Shown here piece by piece: positions 16,507 to 22,625 of a stretch of 37,967 nucleotides of DNA. Both the position numbers and the translations under genes were made by a program. Within the stretch, counting starts at the first letter, position 1. Each line of letters begins with the position of its first letter. The stretch covers positions 1 through 37,967 of IMG/VR virus record IMGVR_UViG_3300017782_000067. One strand, 5' to 3'. Below the pieces are notes generated by a model. It was given only the letters and a program-made list of their open reading frames with translations. It made no database searches and was not told the origin of the DNA. The DNA is from a virus.

Positions 16507-16655
16507 AAAAATTAATAAAAATAATAGTGTTATTTGCTTTGTCTTGGCTTATATGTTGCAACTTTTATCAAGCTTTAACATGTAAAACAATGACACAACA
16601 GGAGCTATTTTTAAGGATTCACAAGAGTTTTATTATAGATTTTAAAAAATGTTAA
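16503..16655 (+). CDS. Small secreted or membrane-anchored protein
   Basis: This gene encodes 50 residues from an ATGA overlap with the preceding stop. The N-terminus (KKLIKIIVLFALSWLICC) is a typical signal peptide or anchor: two lysines, a hydrophobic core, then two cysteines. The Cys could be a lipobox, though LICC is not a perfect one. The rest is short and helical. The stop lies in the second 33-base repeat. Superinfection exclusion proteins are often like this, but the assignment would be speculative. Confidence 0.6.
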   Translation: MKKLIKIIVLFALSWLICCNFYQALTCKTMTQQELFLRIHKSFIIDFKKC

Positions 16656-16683
16656 TAACAGGGGCGCACAGCCCCACAAAATA
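16651..16683 (+). repeat. 33-base direct repeat with GC hairpin, copy 2
   Basis: Identical over all 33 bases to 16236-16268. It again begins in the stop codon of the upstream gene and contains the GGGGC/GCCCC hairpin (16661-16675). Together the two copies bracket the two-gene cassette 16291-16655. Confidence 0.9.
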
Positions 16684-16689
16684 AAAAGT

Positions 16690-16836
16690 ATGAAAACTTA
16701 TAAAATAATATTTAGAAACAGCAAAACAGGACTACCACAGGGCACGACAATACAAGCCGCCAATAAATCAGATGCAATTGCCAAAGTAAAAGCATTTTAT
16801 AACGTATCTGAAATTATTGAATCATGGGAAGTATAA
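16690..16836 (+). CDS. Short hypothetical protein, 48 residues
   Basis: A short frame beginning seven bases after the second 33-base repeat. The pattern (KTYKIIFRNSKTG, then TTIQAANKSDAIAKVKAFYNV) is that of a small strand-helix domain seen in many uncharacterised phage proteins in which a strand is followed by an A-x-x-x-x-A-I-x-K helix. It overlaps the next gene by 13 bases with the junction GAATCATG. Function unknown. Confidence 0.55.
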   Translation: MKTYKIIFRNSKTGLPQGTTIQAANKSDAIAKVKAFYNVSEIIESWEV

Positions 16837-16934
16837 TAGTAACACTTAAAAAAAATAAGTACAGCCCAAAAGTTATGCAAGCTATAAAGGCAAAATACAA
16901 AGGTTTAAAAGTTGTTTTTAAGTTTAAAAAATAG
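16824..16934 (+). CDS. Very short basic protein, 36 residues
   Basis: A small frame inside the GAATCATG junction at the end of the previous gene, ending two bases before the next ATG. The product is very basic (about one third Lys). The tight packing between neighbours favours a real gene, but at this length the support is weak. Function unknown. Confidence 0.4.
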   Translation: MGSIIVTLKKNKYSPKVMQAIKAKYKGLKVVFKFKK

Positions 16935-16936
16935 TT

Positions 16937-17374
16937 ATGAGCATTCCACATTACAAGGATTCAGATCCCATACTTATAAATCAATGGATAACTAATGCAG
17001 AAATTTACAATTGGAGTAATCAATTATTTACCCTTGAGGCATTTGGTAATAAAAATCATAAATATCATTTGACATTTTGCAAACCAACTTTACAATATTG
17101 TTTAGATCAAAATGGTAGAGATGAATATTTTTCTCCTAAAAATGAAGAAGAAGAAAAACTATATTATTTGCAAGTATTAATTTACCGAATTATAGAAAAA
17201 TATTATTTACATATTAAATTTGATGAAAATCAAATGCAGAAACTTTATTTAATTTATTTAATTTGTTTAGAAACATCAGAATTATCTGAAGAAGTAATAA
17301 AACTTATTAAATCCAACGACTTAAAAAACATAGAGCTTGCATATTTATTAACTTATCCAAATGAAGAATCATGA
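16937..17374 (+). CDS. Hypothetical protein, 145 residues
   Basis: A soluble, mostly helical protein with several aromatic-rich helices (EEKLYYLQVLIYRIIEKYYLHI, shown in part). There are no cysteine pairs or catalytic motifs I can name. It ends NEES-stop in an ATGA overlap with the next gene. Its end resembles the QNKES ending of the genes at 16291 and 17371, because all three share the same junction sequence. The family is not recognised. Confidence 0.65.
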   Translation: MSIPHYKDSDPILINQWITNAEIYNWSNQLFTLEAFGNKNHKYHLTFCKPTLQYCLDQNGRDEYFSPKNEEEEKLYYLQVLIYRIIEKYYLHIKFDENQMQKLYLIYLICLETSELSEEVIKLIKSNDLKNIELAYLLTYPNEES

Positions 17375-17625
17375 ATGACTGGAAACTTACACAGGAAGAA
17401 CAAAATAAATTACCTAAAAAATATCTTGAAAAATATAAAAGAGCTTTATTTTTTATAAAAATGCCTCATGCAATTGGTCCATATGGAGGTTGGGCAACTG
17501 GTCATGATATACTAAAAGATCTTGGATGGACTGAAGTTAAAAAAACAAAAGGTCATAGAACTTGGATTTCTTTAGTAAAACCAGAAATTAAAACAATTTT
17601 AGAATATCAAAACAAAGAATCATGA
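17371..17625 (+). CDS. Hypothetical protein, 84 residues
   Basis: A small soluble protein with a conserved-looking glycine/aromatic segment (MPHAIGPYGGWATGHDILKD) that could form a ligand or nucleic-acid binding loop. The last residues QNKES are identical to those of the gene at 16291, because the 19-base junction CAAAACAAAGAATCATGAA is exactly repeated. It starts and ends in ATGA overlaps. The family is not recognised. Confidence 0.65.
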   Translation: MNDWKLTQEEQNKLPKKYLEKYKRALFFIKMPHAIGPYGGWATGHDILKDLGWTEVKKTKGHRTWISLVKPEIKTILEYQNKES

Positions 17626-18125
17626 ACGCAGCAAACATAATAATATCACTAACTTGGGTAATGTTCTTAGTATCGTATTATCCACATGTAGAAAAGCAAT
17701 TAGAGCCAGTTCCAGTAATTGAGCAGCAACAGCCAGATACTAACACTTTAAATCAAAGCAATGTACTTAGGTACGCAACAAAGATAGGTGTTAAGTTTCC
17801 AGAAGTGTATTTGCGTCAGTGTATTATGGAGTCGGGGCATTATTTTGAAAGTAACTTATCTAAGACTAATAATAATTTTCATGGTATGGCACATCCTTAC
17901 ATTAGAAAAACAACTAGCATAGGCGTAAAAGGAGGCATGGCAAAATATAAGTCATGGAGGCATTGTATAATAGATTATAAATATTGGCAAGAGTATTGGC
18001 AAGAAGAAATTGACGCAATAAACACCGTAGATGATTATATAAAATTTCTTAGAAAGTCGGGTTATCTGGGTGGAGCTCGCAAAACTTATGAAAAAGAATT
18101 ATTAATGGTTAAATTGAGCTTATGA
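17622..18125 (+). CDS. Membrane-anchored glucosaminidase-type peptidoglycan hydrolase
   Basis: This 167-residue protein starts with a hydrophobic segment (about residues 5-20), then a Pro/Gln-rich linker (25-45) and a glucosaminidase-like domain. Glu70 in RQCIMESGHY is the expected catalytic acid, and SKTNNNFHGM matches the NNLFGI-like motif of the FlgJ/GH73 group. GMAKYKSW and the aromatic WQEYW segment also fit. The N-terminal hydrophobic stretch may be a signal-anchor. It would cut peptidoglycan glycan chains during entry or lysis. The main amidase lies 5 kb downstream, so this is a second muralytic enzyme placed among small accessory genes. Its last codons carry the first copy of the TTAAATTGAGCTTATGA junction. 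Confidence 0.75.
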   Translation: MNAANIIISLTWVMFLVSYYPHVEKQLEPVPVIEQQQPDTNTLNQSNVLRYATKIGVKFPEVYLRQCIMESGHYFESNLSKTNNNFHGMAHPYIRKTTSIGVKGGMAKYKSWRHCIIDYKYWQEYWQEEIDAINTVDDYIKFLRKSGYLGGARKTYEKELLMVKLSL

Positions 18126-18475
18126 GAATAATAAGAAAAGCAAGAAAAGATTATGAATGTGATAAATGCAAGGGTATTATTAGAAAAGGTAATAGTTACA
18201 TTCATTATTCAGAAAGATTTCCTAAATATAATCATGATGAAACTAAACAAATTGGAATTGAATATTTTAATTCTAAAACTTGTAAAAATGAGATGTGTGA
18301 TGGTGTTTTAAAATATGCTTTTGATTATAAAAATGTATTAAAAAAATGCAACAAAGGAAAATGTAAGTATGAAGAAATAAAAGAATTTGATCATTATGCT
18401 GGAACTAATAGAGTTGATGTACCCACTGGAAAATATATTTGCATTTATTGCAACAAAATTAAAAAGAATTATTAA
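18122..18475 (+). CDS. Multi-cysteine zinc-binding protein
   Basis: A 117-residue basic protein with four Cys pairs: Cys13-x2-Cys16 in ECDKC, then TCKNEMC, KCNKGKC and a final CIYC. This should allow two zinc sites. The first part (RKARKDYECDKC, GIIRKGNSYIHY) resembles zinc ribbons of small phage proteins that begin with a C-x2-C and a K-G-x-x-Y strand. No HNH or nuclease motif is seen. It is bracketed by two copies of the TTAAATTGAG junction. Function unknown. Confidence 0.65.
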   Translation: MRIIRKARKDYECDKCKGIIRKGNSYIHYSERFPKYNHDETKQIGIEYFNSKTCKNEMCDGVLKYAFDYKNVLKKCNKGKCKYEEIKEFDHYAGTNRVDVPTGKYICIYCNKIKKNY

Positions 18476-18491
18476 CACTTAAATTGAGATT

Positions 18492-19001
18492 ATGAAAATT
18501 ACATTTAAAGATTTTAAAAATCAAATGGAATATTTAAAAGAAAAAGGTATTAAAATTTTGCAAATAAGAGAAAATCATTTCCCTAATGAATTTGAAATAA
18601 AAGGATTTGGAATTGACACAGGCCATTTTTATTACAAAGAAGGCCTTGCAATATTTAGAATAGAATCTAATGAACATTTTGGTAGTAAGGAGTCAGATTA
18701 TCGTATTCAGTGTAGAGATTTAATTGAAAAGGATGTTCAATATTACATAGATAAAAGAAAAGAAGAACAAAGAACTTTGATTCCTCAATATGAAGAAGAA
18801 ATTAAAAAAGCATCTGAAGAACTTGAAAAGCTTGAGTCTGAATTAAGAACAAAAATATCATTAGTCAGAAAATACGCTAAAGTTAATAGTGTAAGCAAAA
18901 TGATAGAAGAAAGCGAAAGAGCAGATAAATTAAATCGTAAAATAAAAGATTTAAGAAGAAAGATAAAAGATAAAGAAGAACATATAATTAGTTTACTTTA
19001 A
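18492..19001 (+). CDS. Coiled-coil hypothetical protein
   Basis: A 169-residue protein with a mixed N-terminal domain (about 1-85, including FGIDTGHFYYKEGLAIFRIE) and a long charged coiled coil (about 95-169) with regular Leu/Ile spacing. There are no cysteine pairs. It begins and ends within the 22-base junction shared at 18473 and 18999. Both junctions include the upstream stop codon, so it behaves like a self-contained cassette. Function unknown. Confidence 0.65.
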   Translation: MKITFKDFKNQMEYLKEKGIKILQIRENHFPNEFEIKGFGIDTGHFYYKEGLAIFRIESNEHFGSKESDYRIQCRDLIEKDVQYYIDKRKEEQRTLIPQYEEEIKKASEELEKLESELRTKISLVRKYAKVNSVSKMIEESERADKLNRKIKDLRRKIKDKEEHIISLL

Positions 19002-19017
19002 CACTTAAATTGAGCTT

Positions 19018-19356
19018 ATGAACTTAGAAGAAAAAATAAAAGAGATTGAATATCTTTGTCAGAATTTGGATGAAAGTAATTTTTATTTGTCAAGATCTTT
19101 GACTAACAAATCAATATATTTTATTGGTATGCATGACTTAGATGATTTTAGTATATTTGATATTAATTGTGATAATTCATACAATGCATTAATCAATAAT
19201 CTAAAGAAGAACCAAAAACAACCAGATCTTTATACTTTGGATGAGATTTTTAAAATAGAACATAAATGGTATGTTAATTATAATGATTCAAAAAATAATT
19301 TAGATAGAGTTGAGTACATTAAAAAACATGCTAAACCTTACAAAAAACTTGACTAA
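19018..19356 (+). CDS. Hypothetical protein, 112 residues
   Basis: A soluble protein with an N-terminal helix (EKIKEIEYLCQNLDESNFY), a short central strand region and a basic C-terminus. No motif is recognised. It starts at the third copy of the junction ending GAGCTTATG and is the last gene before the structured RNA region that precedes the replication initiator. Confidence 0.6.
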   Translation: MNLEEKIKEIEYLCQNLDESNFYLSRSLTNKSIYFIGMHDLDDFSIFDINCDNSYNALINNLKKNQKQPDLYTLDEIFKIEHKWYVNYNDSKNNLDRVEYIKKHAKPYKKLD

Positions 19357-19507
19357 CTAATTATTTTTTAGTATATTGTGACTACAATAGATGTTTTAAT
19401 TGGTATTTATATTTGTGATGCTATCAACCAAATAGAATTGAAGAAGCAAATATTTTATTAAAAATAAGATGTCATGAAATAACATAATTTAAATTTATAT
19501 CATAGGT

Positions 19508-19611
19508 AAGTCGAACGATCTGCGATATAAGTAAACCACATAAAAGCTGAATGTGTAATCAGCAGTTTTAAATTGAGTATCTCCGTTCGACTTTAGGGAT
19601 ACTCTTTTTTT
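19508..19611 (+). ncRNA. Structured leader or small RNA with nested pseudoknot and terminator
   Basis: Three interlocked pairings are visible. AAGTCGAACG (19508-19517) is the exact complement of CGTTCGACTT (19584-19593). CACAT (19537-19541) pairs with ATGTG (19551-19555), while GCTGA (19546-19550) pairs with TCAGC (19559-19563); this is a compact H-type pseudoknot with an AAAA loop. GAGTATC (19575-19581) pairs with GATACTC (19598-19604), followed by seven Ts, which makes a terminator. The first element pairs with the loop of that terminator. A -7-like TATATTTG lies at 19408-19415 without a good -33. It is either an attenuator for the initiator gene 18 bases downstream or a separate small RNA. 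Confidence 0.6.
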
Positions 19612-19629
19612 ATGCCATAAATTTACATC

Positions 19630-20574
19630 ATGAATAACAAGCCAAGCTATTACGGAATAATACCAGCACATGTAAGATATTGCAAAGAACTTAAACCAAT
19701 TGCACGTTTATTATATGCAGACATAACAGCCTTATGCAATGCAAATGGATATTGTACAGCTAAAAATAAATACTTTGCAGAAGCTTTTGAATTATCTGAT
19801 CGATCAATTACCAGGTACATATCTGAATTAGAAAGATTAAATTTTATTTGGATAGAAAGCATTACAACTCCACTAGGTACTTTGCGTAAAATATGGGTAG
19901 ACAAAACTGTCATGGGTAGACAGAACTGTCTAGGGGGGGGTGACAGTTCTGTCTACCAGAATAATATAAATACTAATAAAGTAAGTAAAGAGCCTGAAAA
20001 TTGCATTAACGATCACGATCGTATCACAAAAGAAATATCAAGCTACTTACAAACTGATGCAGGCAAACAACAAAAAGCATACTGGTTAAGTACTACAATG
20101 TTTAGCGGTAATTTTGACGAAGCATTGTCGAGCTTTACTGATTGGTATTACGGCAAAGATGATCTGGCTTTCATAAACAACCCTCTAAGGTTCTTAAATA
20201 AAAAAATGGTGTATTGGTTAAGGAATAAAAAAACAAGCGCATACACAAAGGATAAATCACCAAATAAGAGTAACAAGCCTGAAGATTTAGAAAGCTATTA
20301 CAAGGAATGTAAAAAAACAGCTAATCAAATAAAGCATTTGTTAAAACGTAATAAAAATAAATATCAAGCCTTTTTAAAAATTGCAACGCTTAAGCAAACA
20401 GTATTTGAATATTCGGTTTTATTTACGTATCCTTTTGAAAGCTCGGAGTATACCAGAACCAGCATTTTAAATATGTTTATGAAAGAGGTTACAGAATGGC
20501 AAAAGAACAATTTTACAAGTAAACAAATGATGGAGAAATTTAAAAAATTTGTTAAAATTAAAAACTTTAGGTAA
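19630..20574 (+). CDS. Replication initiator with helix-turn-helix domain (O-like)
   Basis: A 314-residue protein. Residues about 27-76 form a winged helix-turn-helix of the HTH_36 type (LLYADITALCNANGYCTAKN, then FELSDRSITRYISELERL), as in phage and plasmid replication proteins. The middle part, residues 88-112, is encoded by three iteron-like repeats. The rest is basic and helical and may recruit the helicase. The layout recalls phage lambda O, whose origin iterons also lie within its gene. The next gene but one encodes the primase-helicase. A structured RNA with a terminator ends 18 bases before the ATG. The last 41 bases are duplicated after the next gene. Confidence 0.75.
   Translation: MNNKPSYYGIIPAHVRYCKELKPIARLLYADITALCNANGYCTAKNKYFAEAFELSDRSITRYISELERLNFIWIESITTPLGTLRKIWVDKTVMGRQNCLGGGDSSVYQNNINTNKVSKEPENCINDHDRITKEISSYLQTDAGKQQKAYWLSTTMFSGNFDEALSSFTDWYYGKDDLAFINNPLRFLNKKMVYWLRNKKTSAYTKDKSPNKSNKPEDLESYYKECKKTANQIKHLLKRNKNKYQAFLKIATLKQTVFEYSVLFTYPFESSEYTRTSILNMFMKEVTEWQKNNFTSKQMMEKFKKFVKIKNFR
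19895..19957 (+). other. Iteron cluster, candidate replication origin inside the initiator gene
   Basis: Three copies of an 18-base unit are seen. R1 is GGGTAGACAAAACTGTCA (19895-19912) and R2 is GGGTAGACAGAACTGTCT (19914-19931). R3 on the opposite strand is GGTAGACAGAACTGTCA (19957-19941). R2 and R3 form a perfect 16-bp inverted repeat around a loop with eight Gs. R1 and R2 are 19 bases apart and read in different codon phases, so the repeat is conserved as DNA and not as protein. Each unit has an internal dyad, GACAG-AA-CTGTC. Confidence 0.75.
20527..20567 (+). repeat. 41-base duplication, copy 1 (end of initiator gene)
   Basis: Encodes the last residues of the initiator (MMEKFKKFVKIKNF). 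It matches 20770-20810 at 39 of 41 positions. The two copies bracket the 70-codon gene between them. Confidence 0.9.
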
Positions 20575-20786
20575 TGGCAAAGAAATTGTATCACAACATA
20601 ACACAAAAAATATACAATGAAACAAATGTAATTGATTTAATAGAGAATATGAATGATGGAGATTTAATCCTTTATTCAGAGTATGGCAATGGCTTAGTTT
20701 ATGTTCTTCCTGATAAAGAATTAAATAATATTAAAAAATATGTTAATGATTTCTATTATTCAATTTTAGATGATGAAGAAATTTAA
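20574..20786 (+). CDS. Small inserted gene, 70 residues
   Basis: An acidic 70-residue protein whose ATG overlaps the initiator stop (TAATG). The middle reads as strands (GDLILYSEYGNGLVYVLP) followed by a helix. Its final codons lie in the second copy of the 41-base duplication, but in another frame than the initiator-like reading (MMKKFNKFVKIKNL). This suggests that the gene was inserted at the 3' end of the initiator with duplication of that end. No family or function is recognised. Confidence 0.6.
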   Translation: MAKKLYHNITQKIYNETNVIDLIENMNDGDLILYSEYGNGLVYVLPDKELNNIKKYVNDFYYSILDDEEI

Positions 20787-20810
20787 CAAATTTGTTAAAA
20801 TTAAAAACTT
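20770..20810 (+). repeat. 41-base duplication, copy 2 (relic of initiator 3' end)
   Basis: Two substitutions separate it from 20527-20567. Read in the initiator frame it still encodes a near-copy of the initiator C-terminus, although it now spans the stop of the small gene and the gap before the primase gene. Confidence 0.9.
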
Positions 20811-20816
20811 AACTAT

Positions 20817-22613
20817 ATGGATATTAACACAAAACAACTGCTGAAAAATAATCTTAGAGTTGTTGCAGTTGGAAAAGATAAACGTGCATTGGGTAAATGG
20901 AAACATTATAGAGATGCACAAACACCAGAACAATTAAGAGCTGAAGTAAATAAAACAGGCAATTTTGCAGTAATTTGTACAGATGGATTGGAATGTATTG
21001 ATATCGATGCAAAGTTTGATTATTCAGATACTTTGATTGATGAGCTTATAAAAGCATTGATATTTGGTATTGATGGCATAGAAGAATATTTACTACCAAC
21101 ACACACACCAAATCATGGAATGCATTTAATTTATAGATGCAAGGAAATAAAAGAAGGCAATCAAAAACTAGCTTCTAGGTATGTAGTGCCAGAAGACAAC
21201 CCAACAAGCGAACACGATAAAACGAGATGTTTAATTGAAACAAGGGGTGAAGGTGGTTATTTTATTTTTCCACCGTCAATGGGGTATAGTTTTGATAATG
21301 AAAACACAGGCATTGATAATTTTGTAGTCCATGAAATAACACTTAAGCAGCGCAATCAAATAATAGAAATTTGCAAAACGTTTAACGAGGTAGCAAAAGA
21401 AACAATTAACAAGTCTAAGAAGCCAAAGATTGATACAAAAGTTAAAGGATCCAATAAAACGGTAATAGATGATTTTAACAGCCGTGTTTATGTGTCAGAT
21501 TTAATTGAAAGCTTAGGCTTTACATATTATCAAACACGAGGTGATTTTGATCATTATACAAGACCAGGTAAAAAATCGGGAGTAAGTGCCGCAGTTATAA
21601 AAGATAAAAATAAAGTTTACAATTTTTCGGGAAATAGTCCGTGCATGGATCAAGAAACAACTTACGATTCTTTTGCTTTATATGCTGCCATTAATCACAA
21701 TGGCGATTATAGTGCAGCCGCTAAAGATTTGTATAAGCAAGGTTATGGAGACAGGATTCAAAGCATACAGGAGCAAAATAAACAAGACATTGCATTAATT
21801 ACTAGCGATTCAAAAGATAAAGACAAAGCAGTAAACAATGAAAAGTTAGAACAAATATATTTAAACTCTCGTATAACATTAGAGAACAAGCCGCCAGATA
21901 TTGAATATATAATTTTTATTAAGGATAATTATGATATTGTTTATCCTATTGCATCATATGGTGATTTTATTACCTTAACTGGGTTTGCTGGTACTGGGAA
22001 AACTACATTTATTAATGAAATTATAAAGTCAAATATTACGCACACATATTGTTTAGATGATAAAATTCTTTTAAAAACACATGGAAATATAATACATCTA
22101 GATACCGAACAAAGTGAACAAGATTGTTATATAGATTTTCAAAAAGTAATGAACTCTGTCGGCATTAAAAAAACGCCTAGTTTTTATTTTAAATTTTCAA
22201 TTGGTGGTTATACAGTTAAAGAACGTTTGGCATTTGTTGAGTATGTTATAAATCGTGTTGGTGACGTAGGTATTTTTATTCTTGATGGAATAGTTGATAT
22301 GTGTACAAATTTTAACGACCTTGAAATTAGCCAAGCATTAATGGAACATATAAGGCAATTAGGAATAAAAAAGAAGTTTATAACATTTTCTATTTTGCAC
22401 TTAGCTAAAAGCACAGGAAAAGCCAGAGGGCACTTGGGTAGTATATCAGAAGAGAAAAGCAAAGCCATGTTTGAAACGGTTAAGGAAAAAGACGAAAGCG
22501 GTTTTACAGGAAGATATTTAATAAAACATATTAAGCAAAGAGGTGGTAAGTCAATTGATCAAATTGGTTATGAGTTTGACGGAAACGGAAATATTATATC
22601 AGAAAAATTTTAA
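20817..22613 (+). CDS. Primase-polymerase/helicase fusion protein
   Basis: A 598-residue replication protein. Residues about 10-165 resemble the bifunctional primase/polymerase (prim-pol) domain: IDID with Asp62 and Asp64, the TPNHGMHLIYR motif (95-107), and ETRGEGGYFIFPPS (141-154). Residues about 215-312 form a small linking domain. From about 360 on there is a RecA-type ATPase of the RepA/DnaB-like group: Walker A GFAGTGKT (389-396), an acidic strand HLDTEQSEQD, and Walker B VGIFILDG with Asp490. It would prime and unwind DNA at the origin held in the initiator gene upstream. Length and order are normal for phage primase-helicase fusions. Confidence 0.85.
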   Translation: MDINTKQLLKNNLRVVAVGKDKRALGKWKHYRDAQTPEQLRAEVNKTGNFAVICTDGLECIDIDAKFDYSDTLIDELIKALIFGIDGIEEYLLPTHTPNHGMHLIYRCKEIKEGNQKLASRYVVPEDNPTSEHDKTRCLIETRGEGGYFIFPPSMGYSFDNENTGIDNFVVHEITLKQRNQIIEICKTFNEVAKETINKSKKPKIDTKVKGSNKTVIDDFNSRVYVSDLIESLGFTYYQTRGDFDHYTRPGKKSGVSAAVIKDKNKVYNFSGNSPCMDQETTYDSFALYAAINHNGDYSAAAKDLYKQGYGDRIQSIQEQNKQDIALITSDSKDKDKAVNNEKLEQIYLNSRITLENKPPDIEYIIFIKDNYDIVYPIASYGDFITLTGFAGTGKTTFINEIIKSNITHTYCLDDKILLKTHGNIIHLDTEQSEQDCYIDFQKVMNSVGIKKTPSFYFKFSIGGYTVKERLAFVEYVINRVGDVGIFILDGIVDMCTNFNDLEISQALMEHIRQLGIKKKFITFSILHLAKSTGKARGHLGSISEEKSKAMFETVKEKDESGFTGRYLIKHIKQRGGKSIDQIGYEFDGNGNIISEKF

Positions 22614-22625
22614 AAACAAAAAAGT

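Noticed and set aside
18122-18475. HNH-type endonuclease in the multi-cysteine protein
   Set aside because: Cys pairs are present but no His-Asn-His catalytic arrangement could be found.
19575-19611. GTTCGACT resembles the T-loop of a tRNA
   Set aside because: The flanking bases do not form a T-arm, no acceptor stem or anticodon arm can be drawn, and the segment folds better as an intrinsic terminator.
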